Part shown: one piece after another, positions 58,593 through 64,000 of the stretch | Layout: every line of letters starts with the position of its first letter | Position numbering within the stretch: the first letter of the stretch is position 1 | Origin: Xanthostigma xanthostigma | Taxonomy: Eukaryota > Arthropoda > Insecta > Raphidioptera > Raphidiidae | Direction of reading: 5' to 3' | Length of the DNA: 64,000 nucleotides | Assembly (NCBI GenBank): GCA_963575645.1 | Contig: OY754471.1 | Coordinates: 48,920,820-48,984,819 of the forward strand | Program-made: the position numbers and the translations under genes | The notes under the pieces: generated by a model | Database searches by the model: none | The model's input: the letters and a program-made list of their open reading frames with translations, nothing else | What the model was told of the DNA's origin: nothing

Positions 58593-64000
<5,408 letters not shown>

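Overview
This window is nuclear DNA of an arthropod, most likely an insect. The genes are split by GT-AG introns. Exons are comparatively GC- and CpG-rich against AT-rich introns, and the non-coding DNA is full of small DNA transposons. The protein set (class III myosin, PACS, YIF1, NAPRT, a multi-ankyrin protein) is metazoan. I see nothing bacterial: no operons, no Shine-Dalgarno sites and no CRISPR array. The species cannot be named from the sequence.

Layout. (1) 1-21151, minus strand: an ankyrin-repeat gene whose eight visible coding exons join in frame. It runs from the ATG at 21151 to an open, very acidic exon that leaves the left edge. Its 11.5 kb second intron holds copies of a shared MITE family, a hAT element with a perfect 8-bp target duplication, and tRNA-like relics. 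Its first intron holds a PIF/Harbinger-type element inserted into another copy of itself. (2) 21152-27522: intergenic, with three foldback or hAT-type elements and two weak minus-strand ORFs. (3) 27523-29331, plus: YIF1, six exons, complete. (4) 30454-30600, plus: an unrecognised 48-codon ORF. (5) 30827-42029, plus: PACS, 14 exons joining in frame to 814 residues. Intron 2 contains a 2.36-kb P-element-like transposon with terminal inverted repeats, a target duplication and a THAP-like zinc-finger fragment. (6) 42030-54633: mostly featureless AT-rich intergenic DNA with a LINE fragment, a perfect 28-bp hairpin and two short transposons. (7) 54634-56292, plus: NAPRT with its whole coding region in one exon. 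(8) 56293-58592: a palindromic element with a 12-bp target duplication and hammerhead-like motifs, plus another MITE copy. (9) 58593-64000, minus: a class III myosin (NINAC/MYO3), kinase plus motor plus IQ motifs plus tail, whose N-terminus lies beyond the right edge.

The genes do not form a functional cluster. YIF1 (ER-Golgi traffic) and PACS (trans-Golgi/endosome sorting) are neighbours in the same orientation and both act in membrane traffic. NAPRT makes NAD precursor, and myosin III is a photoreceptor/actin-protrusion motor. The most distinctive content is the mobile-element layer: the self-nested Harbinger, the P-like element with a direct duplication and a palindrome inside it, a seven-copy MITE family fixed at the same place in two copies of a larger element, and palindromes with hammerhead-like cores. 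Exon borders were placed by eye from splice consensus and reading-frame continuity, so single borders may be off by a few bases.
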